Positions 7,769 to 16,168 are shown, counted from the stretch's first letter. The stretch: 64,000 nucleotides of DNA from Amycolatopsis vastitatis (GCF_002234595.1 NZ_NMUL01000014.1:94645-158644); one strand, 5' to 3'. Numbers and translations: made by a program. The notes: generated from the letters alone by a model not told the origin.

Positions 7769-9094
7769 GTGAGCGACGAGGAGAAGGCGCCGGAAGCCGC
7801 GCCTGAAGAGTCTTCCGGCTACGGATCGGAAGACGTCCTCGAAGAGACCGAGCCCGCTCCCGCCCCCGCCCCGCGGGTCAAGGCGCGCCGATCGCCTTGG
7901 AACCGCGGGCGGGACCGGGTGCTCGCCGCGCTGATCGCGGTGACCGTGGTGGCCGTCGCGCTGGTCATCGGCGTGACGAGCGACAGCGCGGCCACCGACC
8001 GGACCGAGGCGGCCCCGCCCCCGCCGTTGCCCGCGGCGCCCGACAAGGTGCCGGGATCGATGGCCGAGCTGTGGAGCGCCCCGAGCGGCGCGACGCCGGT
8101 CCCGGTGACGGCGGGCGACGCGGTGGCCACCGCGGACGGCGGCGAGGTCGCCGCCCGCGACCCGCTGACCGGGCAGATCCGCTGGCACTACTCGCGTGAC
8201 CTGCCGTTGTGCACGGTGAACGAGACGTGGGGCCGGATCAACGCCGTCTACCACAAATCGCTGAACTGCAGTGAGGTCACGCAGCTCGACCCGGCGACGG
8301 GCCGGATCACCGCCCAGCGCAACGGCAACGCCGAGCTGGGCACGCAGCTGGTCAGCGACGGCTCGCACGTGACGGCCACGGGCAAGAAGCTCCTCGACAC
8401 CTGGCGCGACGACCTGGTCAAGAGTGCCGAGTACGGCCAGGTCCCGGCGCTGGTCAACGCGGGCAAGCAGCCGCGCACCGGCTGCACGTACGGCACGGTC
8501 GCGGCGGCGTCGGGCAAGGTCGGCGTGATCGAGCGCTGCCCGGGCGACCCGGCCGACCGCCTGACGGTGTACAAGGCGACACCGGAGAAGGACGACGAAC
8601 CGCAGGTCAGCTTCAGTTCGGTGCTGGCGGGCAAGCGGGCCCGCGTGATCGCGATGTCCGGCGACCTGACGGCCGTGGCGCTCCCGGACCAGAAGCTCCT
8701 GGTGACTTTTAACGGCGACGGCACCCAGCGCGCGGCGTACCCCTTGGACGTGCCGGCCGGCGATCTGGCGGCCGACCCGCCGGCGGGAGTCGAGGCGACG
8801 ACCCAGACAGCCCAGAACGTGTACTGGTTCAGCGGTTCGAAGGTGCTGGCGTTGTCACGTGACGATCTTTCGCCGCGCTGGACGTTGAGCAGCGCCCAGG
8901 GCCCGGGAATCACGTTCGCGCAGCAGCTGGTGGTCCCGATCAAGGGCGGCCTGGCGGTGCTGAACGAGAACGACGGCTCGACGATCCGCACGGTCGGCGT
9001 CGACCGCCGCGGCTACACCGGCGTGGTCCGCCTGGGCGCGGCAGGCCCGGTCCTGCTGGAGGAGCGCGGCACCACCCTCACAGCCTTGAAGTAA
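7769..9094 (+). CDS. Membrane-anchored PQQ-like propeller protein (Rv3212-like)
   Basis: A 441-residue protein: an acidic cytoplasmic N-terminus of about 45 residues, one membrane helix (VLAALIAVTVVAVALVIGVT, near 50-70), a Pro-rich linker, then an extracytoplasmic domain with propeller-like repeats such as DPLTGQIRWHYSR, LDPATGRITAQRNG and LSRDDLSPRWTL. Four paired Cys residues suggest oxidised disulfides. Start GTG at 7769. It follows the helicase by 25 nt and matches Rv3212 of M. tuberculosis in position. A role in the cell envelope is inferred; no catalytic motif is visible. Confidence 0.8.
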   Translation: MSDEEKAPEAAPEESSGYGSEDVLEETEPAPAPAPRVKARRSPWNRGRDRVLAALIAVTVVAVALVIGVTSDSAATDRTEAAPPPPLPAAPDKVPGSMAELWSAPSGATPVPVTAGDAVATADGGEVAARDPLTGQIRWHYSRDLPLCTVNETWGRINAVYHKSLNCSEVTQLDPATGRITAQRNGNAELGTQLVSDGSHVTATGKKLLDTWRDDLVKSAEYGQVPALVNAGKQPRTGCTYGTVAAASGKVGVIERCPGDPADRLTVYKATPEKDDEPQVSFSSVLAGKRARVIAMSGDLTAVALPDQKLLVTFNGDGTQRAAYPLDVPAGDLAADPPAGVEATTQTAQNVYWFSGSKVLALSRDDLSPRWTLSSAQGPGITFAQQLVVPIKGGLAVLNENDGSTIRTVGVDRRGYTGVVRLGAAGPVLLEERGTTLTALK

Positions 9095-9156
9095 CGACGA
9101 ACGCGCGAGTTTCGGCCGCCGACGTGCCCGGGCGAACCCGAACTCCCGTGCGCGGA

Positions 9157-9295
9157 GAGGCATCTCGTGTGATCGAGCGGGCATCACACGTGATTGGCGG
9201 GGCATCACACGTGATTGAGGGGGCATCTCATGTGCTGGAACGCGGGACTCGCGTGATCGGAGCCGGAAGTCGCGTGATTGGGGGCGGGACTCGGG
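9157..9295. repeat. Array of imperfect ~20-bp repeats with ATCAC-AC-GTGAT core
   Basis: Between convergent genes, about seven imperfect units follow one another. The best two read GGGCATCACACGTGATTG (around 9180 and 9200), each with a 5+2+5 inverted core; the flanking units degrade to CATCTCGTGTGATCG, CATCTCATGTGCTGG, GACTCGCGTGATCGG and AGTCGCGTGATTGGG. Unit spacing is 19-23 bp. No spacers of CRISPR type. It could be a decaying intergenic repeat, a terminator substitute or a protein-binding array. Confidence 0.75.
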
Positions 9296-9748
9296 TCAGG
9301 TGAGCCAGAAGAGGGTCAGGGCCGAGACCGTGAACAGCACCACCGCTACGCCCGCCCCCACCGCCGGGAGACCGTTGCGGCGGTCGGCGACGCGCTGGGC
9401 CAGCACGGCCAGCACCGCGGCCACCGGGTGGCCGATCAACAGCGTCGCGCCCGGACCGGGTGCGCCCGTGTACAGGCAGATTCCCGCCACTACGAGCACC
9501 CCGGCCGCGAGGACCGTCAGCCCCGCCGCGAGCGAGCCGGTGAAACCACGCCACCAGCGGCCGCCGCTCTTGGCCGGAGCCGGAGCTTCCGGCTCGGCGG
9601 GCTCCGGTTCGATCCGTTCGGGCTCGACCCGCTCCTGCGGCGCCGTTTCGGGCTCGGAAGCACCGCGCTGCTGCGGTGGAGTTCCGGCCTCGGGGGCGTC
9701 GGCGGCGAAGGGCACTGTGGCCAGTTCGTCGGTGTCCGGTGAAGCCAC
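9296..9748 (-). CDS. Small membrane protein, Pro/Glu-rich N-terminus
   Basis: A 150-residue protein of unknown function. The first 60 residues are acidic and Pro-rich (PEPAEPEAPAPAKSGG); then come three membrane helices around residues 73-93, 99-115 and 128-149. A GTG at 9748 follows GGGAGGGAAC, a good ribosome-binding site. It is 12 nt downstream of the nuclease gene and is probably cotranscribed with it. The layout is typical of actinobacterial hypothetical membrane proteins; I do not recognise a named family. Confidence 0.75.
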   Translation of the reverse strand: MASPDTDELATVPFAADAPEAGTPPQQRGASEPETAPQERVEPERIEPEPAEPEAPAPAKSGGRWWRGFTGSLAAGLTVLAAGVLVVAGICLYTGAPGPGATLLIGHPVAAVLAVLAQRVADRRNGLPAVGAGVAVVLFTVSALTLFWLT

Positions 9749-9760
9749 GTTCCCTCCCGT

Positions 9761-10612
9761 TCAGGGCGCGAGCAGGTCCCAGGGCTGCGCCGCCGGGGCC
9801 GCTTCCTGCCCCGCCGCGCAGCTCGGCCTGAAGTCGCACCAGGCGCAACGACGGTCCGGGCGGGCCGGGAACAACACGTCCCCGTCGCCGCCCGCGTCCA
9901 GGGTATCCGTGGCCAGCCTGAGGTCTCCGGCGGTCTCGCCGGCGCGTTGCAAGTGCCGGCGCAGGCTCTCCGGCGTGTGCTCCGCCGCCGCGATCGTGCC
10001 GGTCGGCAGGTGGTGCAGCTCGACCGTCGTGCACGGCATCCGCAACGTCCGCGCCGCGGCGACCGCATACAGCGCAAGCGCTTGCGACGCCCGCGCTTCG
10101 TACTCGTCCGGTGGCCGGCGGCCCGTCTTGTAGTCCACGATGACCAGCTCGCCGTCACGCGCGTCGATCCGGTCCGCGCGCCCTTCGATGATCATCGAAG
10201 GGCGCTCCCCCGGCGCCGGGCTGACCGGCGCCGACACCCACCGCTCCAGCCCGACCGGGTCGTGGCTGACGTCGTTGTCCTCGACGTACTCCGCCACCCA
10301 GCCCTTGGCCCGCGCCCGGTACCGCGCCGCCTGCTCGTCGCTCTCGAAGCCCGCGTCCTTCCAGAACTCGGCCACCAGCGCCATCGCCCGCTGCGGCACC
10401 CGCTTGAGCACCGGCAGGTCGAACAGCGCCCGCAGCGCGTTGTGCACCACCGCGCCGAGCGTGCTGTGCGCCCACGGCCCGGTGCGCTGCGGCGTCGGCC
10501 GTTCGAGGTACGCGAGCCGGTACCGGCGCGGGCAGTCGTCGAAGGTCGCCAGCCGCGCCGGCGACACCTTCGTCAGCCGCACCGGTTGCGCGACGCCGAA
10601 GTCGAACCCCAT
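9761..10612 (-). CDS. RecB/Cas4-like PD-(D/E)XK nuclease with predicted Fe-S staple
   Basis: A 283-residue RecB-type nuclease. The active site is visible as GRADRID followed by ELVIVDYKTGRRP (D...D-x-K). One Cys near the N-terminus (FDDCPRRYRLAYLER) and three at the C-terminus (CAWCDFRPSC) match the four-Cys 4Fe-4S staple of AddB and Cas4 nucleases. Start choice: ATG at 10612 with AAGGAG just upstream; a GTG at 10624 is possible, and anything earlier runs into the terminator at 10654-10689. Similar stand-alone proteins are common in actinobacteria (Rv2119-like, from memory). DNA repair is the likely role; there is no CRISPR array nearby. Confidence 0.85.
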   Translation of the reverse strand: MGFDFGVAQPVRLTKVSPARLATFDDCPRRYRLAYLERPTPQRTGPWAHSTLGAVVHNALRALFDLPVLKRVPQRAMALVAEFWKDAGFESDEQAARYRARAKGWVAEYVEDNDVSHDPVGLERWVSAPVSPAPGERPSMIIEGRADRIDARDGELVIVDYKTGRRPPDEYEARASQALALYAVAAARTLRMPCTTVELHHLPTGTIAAAEHTPESLRRHLQRAGETAGDLRLATDTLDAGGDGDVLFPARPDRRCAWCDFRPSCAAGQEAAPAAQPWDLLAP

Positions 10613-10653
10613 CTGCTCCTTCACGCCGCCCACGCTACGCACCACCACCGACA

Positions 10654-10689
10654 CTTTCCGCGCGGGGCGAGCCCGCCCCGCGCGGAAAG
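10654..10689 (-). terminator. Perfect 16-bp hairpin after the rhamnosidase gene
   Basis: CTTTCCGCGCGGGGCG (10654-10669) pairs with 10674-10689 around the loop AGCC. It sits just after the rhamnosidase stop, before the nuclease start. There is no long U tract, as is usual in actinomycetes. Confidence 0.8.
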
Positions 10690-10694
10690 CTCGG

Positions 10695-13157
10695 CTACCG
10701 CACTACGAGCACCGTGTGGGTGCCACCGGACACGGCAAGCGTTCCGGCGGCCCGCACCGCGCGGCCGTCCAGCAGGACCAGGCGACCGGCCGGGACCACG
10801 AGAGTGCCCGACGTCCCGCGCGGAGCCGTGACCGTCAGCGAAAACACCGAACCCTGCTGCGCCCACGAAGCCGACAACGCGCCCTTCGGCGTCGGCACCG
10901 CTCCGCGTGCCCAAGAAACGCCGCCCGGGTTCGGCGCGACCTTCCACGTCGCGAAGCCGGGCGACGTCGGCGAGACGCCCAGCAGCTCGTTGGTCAGCGC
11001 CGGGACGACACCCGTCGACCAGCCGTGCGCGGCCGACGTGTAGCCCTGTTCGTACTGCGAGCCGCCCTCGCCGATGCCTTCCCACGCCGTGATTCCGGGG
11101 TCGTGCGCAGCCATCCAGCCGTACATCCGCTTGATCTGGTCGATCGCGGACGCCGCCTGCCCGCTCCGGAACCGCGCCTGCAGCTCAGGGAACGACGTGA
11201 ACGCGTACACGCGCTTCGTGCCGTCGGACACGAGAGTGTCGTTGTCCATGAACGGGTTCCCGTACGGCAGCGCCCCGGCCGCCAGCCGCGCCAGCGCCGA
11301 AGTCGCCTGCGACGGCGAGGCGATCCCGGCCAGGATCGCGTGGCTGTTGCCGTCCTGGCCGTGGCGCACCGCGCCCGTCGCCGAGTCGAGGTACGCGCCC
11401 GCCGCCGGATCCCACAAATAAGCGTTCACCGCCGCGGCCACGCCGGAAGCGCGCGAAAGCCACCGGTCCGCGTCCGCCGCGTGCCCGGTCGCCCGCGCCA
11501 AGCCCGCCGCGCCCTGAAGAGCGCGGACGTACAACGCGTTGTAGTACGTCACTTCGCCCGTACGCGGCAGGAACGCGTAGTCGCCGTAGCCGCCTGTGCC
11601 GTTGAGGCCCTTCGCGAGCAACCCGCGCGAATCAGTGACCGACGGATACCACGTGTCGAGCGTCTTCACGAGGTGCGAGTAGTACGAAGCCGCGTACGCG
11701 GTGTCGCCGCTGTAGAGGACATAGTCCCAGCTCGACGTCACCCACCAGAGCGGATAGTCGAACAGCGGCAGAGTGTAGTTGTTGATCGACGCCGGCGGGA
11801 TCCAGCCGTCCGCGCGCTGGTGGTCGGCCAGGTCGGCGAGGACGTTCCGCGCCGCCGTGCCGTCCTGGTGGGTCAGGTACTGCGTCAGGCCGGACACCGC
11901 GACGTCGCCGACGTACGGGTCCCGGTCGCGCTTGGCGCCGTCGTGCAGCACCAGCTTCCCGTCCAGCGACGGCGAGAACGCGCCGCGCGGGTCCACATCG
12001 GACTCCCGGAAGGTGTCCATGCCCAGCTCGTTCGTGTAGGAAGCGGCATACCAGTAGCGGTTGAGGTCTTCGTCGGACGACTCGAACCAGCCGCGGTAGG
12101 TCGACGGCGTGCCGAGGAACGGCGTGAAGTCGAGCGAGACGCCGCTGATCCGCACCTCACCGGACGGCTGCGCGAGCGGGGCGTCCGACGCGAGCGCGTC
12201 GAGGCTGATCCGCAGGTAGCGGAAGCCGTGCAGGCCGTCCGCGCACACCTGCGTGCCGCTCTGGCACCCCTTCGTGTCACGCCAGACGGTCGGCGTCGCG
12301 GGCACCGCGTACTGGTCGCTGCCCGGCCCGCCGGAGAAGTCCGAACGCGTGAAGTCGGAGCGTTCGCCCAGGTACTGCTGGGTTTCGGAGAACGACAGCC
12401 GCACCCCCGGCCGGTTCGCCGACGCGCCCGCGAAGGCGATCTTCGGGTAGCCAGCGACGACCTTGCCGAAGTCGAGCACCGCGACCGGCACCGGCGGATC
12501 GGCGACCAGCCCCGGCCAGACCTCGCTGACGCGGCTGAACTCGCCGGACGGGGTGTTCTGGTCCTTCGTCACGGTGATCCGGACCTGCGTGGTGGTCACC
12601 GGCCGGTCGAAGGCGACCGCCCGCTGCACGGCGGTGTTGCCGCCGACCGTCGCGGCCACCCGCCACGCCCCGGCGTCCAGCACTTCGACCGTGAAGTCCT
12701 GCGGCACTCCGTCCACATTGGACAAGAGGGTGACGCCGGGGAGCGCGACCGGCGCGGCCGCGGTGATCGTCAGGACGTCCGGGTAGGCGCCGATCGTGTC
12801 GTCGTTCCAGAACGTCTCGGTGTTCCCGTCGACGGCGTTGCCCGGGTCGTACGTCCGCGGCTGGCCGTTTCCGCCGTTGTTCGGCGCGTGGAACGACGAC
12901 GCGGTGGCCGTGGTCCCCGCCGGCCACACCGGCTTCGGTGGCGGCGCCTGCCGTTTGAACGTCGCCACCCCGCGCCCGAGCAGGCCGTTCGGGTTCGAGA
13001 CGTCACCGCTGGTGGACAGCACCTTCACCGGCCGGACGTCCCGGGTCGTGGGTGCGACGACGTACTTCTGCCAGCCGGGCGCGGCCGTGGCGGGCGCGGC
13101 GGCCACGCCGCTCGCCACCAGGACTGCCACCGGCAGGAACGCTCTGAGCCACTTCAT
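10695..13157 (-). CDS. Secreted GH78-type alpha-L-rhamnosidase with discoidin domain
   Basis: A predicted secreted glycosidase of 820 residues. A signal peptide (MKWLRAFLPVAVLVASGVAA, cleavage after ATAA near residue 26) leads to an F5/8-type carbohydrate-binding domain at about 75-230 (DPGNAVDGNTETFWNDD). A beta-sandwich and a six-hairpin GH78-like catalytic region follow, from about 390 (FESSDEDLNRYWYAASYTNE) to about 740 (TAWEGIGEGGSQYEQGYTSA, then AHGWSTGVVPALTNELLG), with a C-terminal beta domain. The ATG at 13157 follows GGAGG. It probably releases rhamnose from plant or microbial glycans; exact specificity is not determinable. Two palindromes upstream suggest sugar-responsive control. 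Confidence 0.82.
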   Translation of the reverse strand: MKWLRAFLPVAVLVASGVAAAPATAAPGWQKYVVAPTTRDVRPVKVLSTSGDVSNPNGLLGRGVATFKRQAPPPKPVWPAGTTATASSFHAPNNGGNGQPRTYDPGNAVDGNTETFWNDDTIGAYPDVLTITAAAPVALPGVTLLSNVDGVPQDFTVEVLDAGAWRVAATVGGNTAVQRAVAFDRPVTTTQVRITVTKDQNTPSGEFSRVSEVWPGLVADPPVPVAVLDFGKVVAGYPKIAFAGASANRPGVRLSFSETQQYLGERSDFTRSDFSGGPGSDQYAVPATPTVWRDTKGCQSGTQVCADGLHGFRYLRISLDALASDAPLAQPSGEVRISGVSLDFTPFLGTPSTYRGWFESSDEDLNRYWYAASYTNELGMDTFRESDVDPRGAFSPSLDGKLVLHDGAKRDRDPYVGDVAVSGLTQYLTHQDGTAARNVLADLADHQRADGWIPPASINNYTLPLFDYPLWWVTSSWDYVLYSGDTAYAASYYSHLVKTLDTWYPSVTDSRGLLAKGLNGTGGYGDYAFLPRTGEVTYYNALYVRALQGAAGLARATGHAADADRWLSRASGVAAAVNAYLWDPAAGAYLDSATGAVRHGQDGNSHAILAGIASPSQATSALARLAAGALPYGNPFMDNDTLVSDGTKRVYAFTSFPELQARFRSGQAASAIDQIKRMYGWMAAHDPGITAWEGIGEGGSQYEQGYTSAAHGWSTGVVPALTNELLGVSPTSPGFATWKVAPNPGGVSWARGAVPTPKGALSASWAQQGSVFSLTVTAPRGTSGTLVVPAGRLVLLDGRAVRAAGTLAVSGGTHTVLVVR

Positions 13158-13175
13158 CGAGGCCTCCGCAAGGCG

Positions 13176-13191
13176 TTTGAATCGTTTCAAC
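13176..13191. promoter_or_regulatory. LacI-type operator candidate upstream of the rhamnosidase
   Basis: TTGAATCGTTTCAA (13177-13190) is an imperfect palindrome of the TTGAAACGNTTCAA kind bound by many LacI-family regulators. It lies 20 bp upstream of the start codon, where binding would block transcription. No LacI gene lies in this window. Confidence 0.55.
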
Positions 13192-13253
13192 CGCTGAGCT
13201 GAGCTTCAGGCTGCGGGAGAAGTGCCAACGATGTCAACGAACCCGGCTCATCC

Positions 13254-13267
13254 TGTCCGATCGGACA
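13254..13267. promoter_or_regulatory. Perfect 14-bp palindrome TGTCCGATCGGACA
   Basis: A perfect palindrome about 100 bp upstream of the rhamnosidase and 16 bp beyond the marC-family stop. It could bind an activator or repressor of the rhamnosidase; the family of that regulator cannot be told from sequence alone. Confidence 0.5.
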
Positions 13268-13282
13268 ACCGGGGTGAAGGCG

Positions 13283-13912
13283 TCAGCCGGCGCCGGAGAT
13301 GAAGCCGCGGACCGAGTTCGCGACGAGCTCGACCGCGATGGCGGCGAGCAGCAGACCGGCCACCTTGGCCAGCAGCGTGATGCCGCTTTCCTTGATCAGC
13401 CGGATGACGAGCCCGGAGTAGCGCATGCAGAGGTAGATGACGAAGTGGGTCGTGACGATCGCCAGCGCCAGCGCGATGTACGCGCCGAGGTGGCCGTCGG
13501 CCTGCCGGACGAACACGATCGTCGCGGCGATCGCGCCGGGGCCGGCCAGCAGCGGCGTGCCGAGCGGCACCAGCGCGACGTTGACGTCCTCGGCCGCCGC
13601 TTCGGGCTCGTGGCCGTTGCTGGTGAGCAGCTGCAGCGCGATCAGCAGGAGCAGCAGCCCGCCCGCGCCCTGCAGCGCCGGAATGCCGATGCCGAGGTAG
13701 GCCAGGATCGCCTGGCCCGCGACCGCGAACAGGGTGATGACCAGCAGCGACACCAGGACGGCCTGCCGGGCGGCGCGCGCCCGCGTCGCCACCGGCTTGC
13801 GGCCGACGAGGCTGAGGAACACCGGCACCGTGCCGGGCGGGTCCATGATGACGACCAGCGTGATCGTCGCGCTCATGAAGAGCTTCACGTCGAAGAAGTC
13901 GGCGATCGCCAT
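13283..13912 (-). CDS. MarC family membrane protein
   Basis: A 209-residue MarC-family (NAAT) integral membrane protein with six predicted helices. Family signs are VVIMDPPGTVPVFLSLVG at residues 21-37, the half-repeat PLGTPLLAGPGAIAATIVF around 116-134, and the hydrophobic C-terminal helices. The ATG at 13912 lies one base after the stop of the PHP gene, so both are on one message. Transport of amino acids or small solutes has been suggested for the family, but the substrate is not established. Confidence 0.9.
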   Translation of the reverse strand: MAIADFFDVKLFMSATITLVVIMDPPGTVPVFLSLVGRKPVATRARAARQAVLVSLLVITLFAVAGQAILAYLGIGIPALQGAGGLLLLLIALQLLTSNGHEPEAAAEDVNVALVPLGTPLLAGPGAIAATIVFVRQADGHLGAYIALALAIVTTHFVIYLCMRYSGLVIRLIKESGITLLAKVAGLLLAAIAVELVANSVRGFISGAG

Positions 13913-13913
13913 G

Positions 13914-14786
13914 TCAGCCCTTCACGACCTGACTGCCGGTTGCCCGCGCGACCAGTTCCTCGAACTGACCGGGGTCGGTGGTGCACTCGCCGAGCGCGAT
14001 CGTCTTGTTCGTGCCGTGGTAGTCGCTGGAACCGGTGACGAGCAGGCCGAGCTCGCGGGCCAGCTCACGGGTGCGGGCCCGCGTCGGCGCGTCGTGGTTC
14101 GGGTGGTCGGCCTCGACGCCGGTGAGCCCGCGTGCGGCCAGCTCGGCGAGGGTGTCCTCGCTGATGGTGGCGCCGCGGCTGAAGGCGAAGGGGTGCGCGA
14201 TGACCGTCACACCGCCGGCCGCGACGATCATGTCGATCGCTTCCCCGACCGGGGTGTCGCGCCGGGGGACGTAGTAGCCGCGGCGGGGGCTCAGGTAGTC
14301 GGCGAAGGCCTCGTCGACGGACTTGACGAGCCCGGCCCGGACCAGGGCCTGGGCCAGGTGGGGGCGGCCGGGCGGCGAGTCCTCGGGCAGCAGGCCGAAG
14401 ATCTCGTCGGCGTCGATCGGGAGGCCGTCGGCGGCCATCCGCTCGGCCATCCGGCGCAGCCGCGTGCGGCGTTCGAGCCGCAGCCGGGTCTGCTCGGTGA
14501 CGACGGTCTCGGCCGTCGGGTCGAAGAGGTAGGCGAGCAGGTGGACGCTGATCTGCCTGCCCGTGTCGGGGTCGATCGACACCGTGGAGAGCTCGGCGCC
14601 GGGCACCAGCGTCAGGCCCGGCGGCACCGCCTCGGAGGCGGGCGCCCAGCCCGCGGTGGTGTCGTGGTCGGTGATCGCGACGACGTCGAGCCCGGCTTTC
14701 ACGGCCGCGGCGACGAGCCCGGCCGGCGAGTCGGTGCCGTCGGAAGCGGTGGAGTGGGCGTGCAGGTCGATGCGCATCATGTCCAT
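13914..14786 (-). CDS. PHP domain metal-dependent phosphoesterase
   Basis: A 290-residue PHP protein of the TrpH/YciV (RNase AM-like) type. Metal-binding motifs: DLHAHSTASDG at the N-terminus, AITDHDTTAGW (near 38), the Glu/His segment VPGAELSTVS, a His in GVEADHPNHD, and SSDYHGTNK near the end. Relatives remove 5' nucleotides from RNA or hydrolyse 3',5'-bisnucleotides; which applies here is not known. The start could be the ATG at 14786, 14780 or 14777, none with a strong ribosome-binding site. Followed at once by the MarC gene. Confidence 0.87.
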   Translation of the reverse strand: MDMMRIDLHAHSTASDGTDSPAGLVAAAVKAGLDVVAITDHDTTAGWAPASEAVPPGLTLVPGAELSTVSIDPDTGRQISVHLLAYLFDPTAETVVTEQTRLRLERRTRLRRMAERMAADGLPIDADEIFGLLPEDSPPGRPHLAQALVRAGLVKSVDEAFADYLSPRRGYYVPRRDTPVGEAIDMIVAAGGVTVIAHPFAFSRGATISEDTLAELAARGLTGVEADHPNHDAPTRARTRELARELGLLVTGSSDYHGTNKTIALGECTTDPGQFEELVARATGSQVVKG

Positions 14787-14825
14787 TGTCGACGATGCGC
14801 TACGTCACACGTGCGGCGGGACGCC

Positions 14826-15386
14826 TCAGCCGACCGGCTTCTTCCCCCGGGCGGCCCGCTGGGCCTTGATCATCGAGAAGCGCTCGGCCTGCTTCTGCTT
14901 GTCGCCGAAGACGAGCTCCGAGATCGTGTCGTAGAACTCTTCGGGACGCGGGATGTAGTCGATCCGGTTCAACGCCTGGATCTGACCGGCGGACTCGACC
15001 ACCATCGTGCCGTAGCCCATCATCCGGCCGTTGGCGGTGCGGACGTAGCTGAGGTCCGTGACCTTGCTGATCGGCATCATCAGCACCTTGGTGGTGAACA
15101 CGCCGGTGGTCATGACGAACCGCTTGTCCGTGACCACCAGCCGTTCGACCCACCACTCGATCACCACGTAGGCGAACCGCAGGACGACGAGCAGCGCGAC
15201 GTACCAGAGGATGTTCTGGCCGATGTACAGCGCCGGCGGCAGCAGGTAGGACACCAGGACGCAGACGGCCAGCAGCGCGGCCGCCTCGAAGGTGTCCCAC
15301 AGCAGCACCGCCCAGTGGCGGCGGATCCGGATGACCCGCCGCTCGGTGTCGAGGAGGTACTCGTCGGGATCGCGTGGCGCGAACAT
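14826..15386 (-). CDS. PH-domain membrane protein (YdbS-like)
   Basis: A 186-residue protein with a bacterial PH-like domain. Two helices near 28-48 and 56-74 anchor it (LLAVCVLVSYLLP; WYVALLVVLRFAYVVI), followed by WWVERLVVTDKRFVMTTGV and the PH core SKVTDLSYVRTANGRMMGYG. A basic tail (RAARGKKPVG) ends it. The ATG at 15386 gives the family length. It lies 20 nt downstream of a 54-codon gene for another tiny membrane protein; the two are likely cotranscribed. The cellular role is unknown. Confidence 0.8.
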   Translation of the reverse strand: MFAPRDPDEYLLDTERRVIRIRRHWAVLLWDTFEAAALLAVCVLVSYLLPPALYIGQNILWYVALLVVLRFAYVVIEWWVERLVVTDKRFVMTTGVFTTKVLMMPISKVTDLSYVRTANGRMMGYGTMVVESAGQIQALNRIDYIPRPEEFYDTISELVFGDKQKQAERFSMIKAQRAARGKKPVG

Positions 15387-15406
15387 GGTTCGAGGGTAGC
15401 CCCCGA

Positions 15407-15571
15407 TCAGCCCTTGAACACGCTGCTGACGAAGGTGATCACCGATTCGGCCGAGTCGCGCAGGAACTGGATGATGTTGCCGACGAGGCCCGCGGCCTGG
15501 CCCGGCTGGGCAATGACGAAGAACAGCACCAGCGCGATACCGGCGAGGCCCGCAATCTTCTTCACGTTCAC
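15407..15571 (-). CDS. 54-residue single-span membrane protein
   Basis: A short gene (GTG at 15571, alternative GTG at 15565, TGA at 15407). It encodes VNVKKIAGLAGIALVLFFVI at the N-terminus, a hydrophobic stretch, then an amphipathic half with GLVGNIIQFLRDSAESVITF and a Lys-Gly end. A codon-position bias typical of coding DNA is visible. It lies upstream of the PH-domain gene on the same strand. I do not recognise a named family; similar mini-proteins are common in actinobacterial genomes. Confidence 0.7.
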   Translation of the reverse strand: MNVKKIAGLAGIALVLFFVIAQPGQAAGLVGNIIQFLRDSAESVITFVSSVFKG

Positions 15572-15754
15572 CGTGATCAATCCCGTCTCTTACGGTGACA
15601 CCGGACAAGTGGCACTTAACTTGTACCGCACTGGACAGGGGCACGGGAGGGAAGTCCCGCGCTCGGGTCAGCACGCGGTCCGAAGTGTACCGTACGGCTA
15701 CTCTCCGTGTACAGGACATCCGTTTTCAGTTCGGTCACGTCTACCCTTCGGGAC

Positions 15755-16168
15755 ATGGCACACCCCGCGAGCACCACGGTCCGCTGCGTCGGCGGCATCG
15801 CTTTCGACTCACGGGGCCGCTTGCTGCTCATCCGGCGCCTGAACGAGCCCGGATCGGGGCTGTGGTCCCTGCCCGGCGGCCGCGTCGAACCGGGCGAATC
15901 GGACGAAGTGGCCGTGGTCCGGGAGCTGCGGGAGGAGACCGGGCTGGACGTGATTCCGGGCACATTGATCGGCACGGTGACGCGAGGGCCGTACGCGATC
16001 TACGACTACGCCTGCACGGTGGCGGGCGGCGTTCTCACGGCGGGTGACGACGCGTCGGAGGCCCGTTGGTCCGATGCGGCGGACCTGTCCACGCTCGAGG
16101 CGGGCGGAGAGCTGGTGGATCTGCTTTACGTGACGCTTCGTGACTGGGGTGCCCTGCCGCGGGCTTGA
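15755..16168 (+). CDS. Nudix hydrolase
   Basis: A 137-residue Nudix hydrolase that would cleave a nucleoside diphosphate linked to another moiety. The Nudix box is complete: GGRVEPGESDEVAVVRELRE followed by ETGLDV (G-x5-E-x7-REUxEE). The ATG at 15755 is chosen because residues upstream are not conserved in style; the preceding sequence has no strong ribosome-binding site. Short size and the aliphatic C-terminus fit an MutT-like or ADP-ribose-type enzyme; substrate unknown. Downstream is a dispersed repeat shared with two other sites in the window. Confidence 0.9.
   Translation: MAHPASTTVRCVGGIAFDSRGRLLLIRRLNEPGSGLWSLPGGRVEPGESDEVAVVRELREETGLDVIPGTLIGTVTRGPYAIYDYACTVAGGVLTAGDDASEARWSDAADLSTLEAGGELVDLLYVTLRDWGALPRA

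Noticed and set aside
9157..9295. CRISPR array
   Set aside because: Units follow each other without unique spacers, are imperfect, and no cas genes are present.
10140..13202. 1020-codon open frame on the plus strand opposite the rhamnosidase
   Set aside because: Arg-rich translation, spans a terminator and two genes on the other strand; a GC-driven shadow.
13734..15842. 702-codon plus-strand frame across PHP and PH-domain genes
   Set aside because: Antisense shadow of three real genes with normal motifs.
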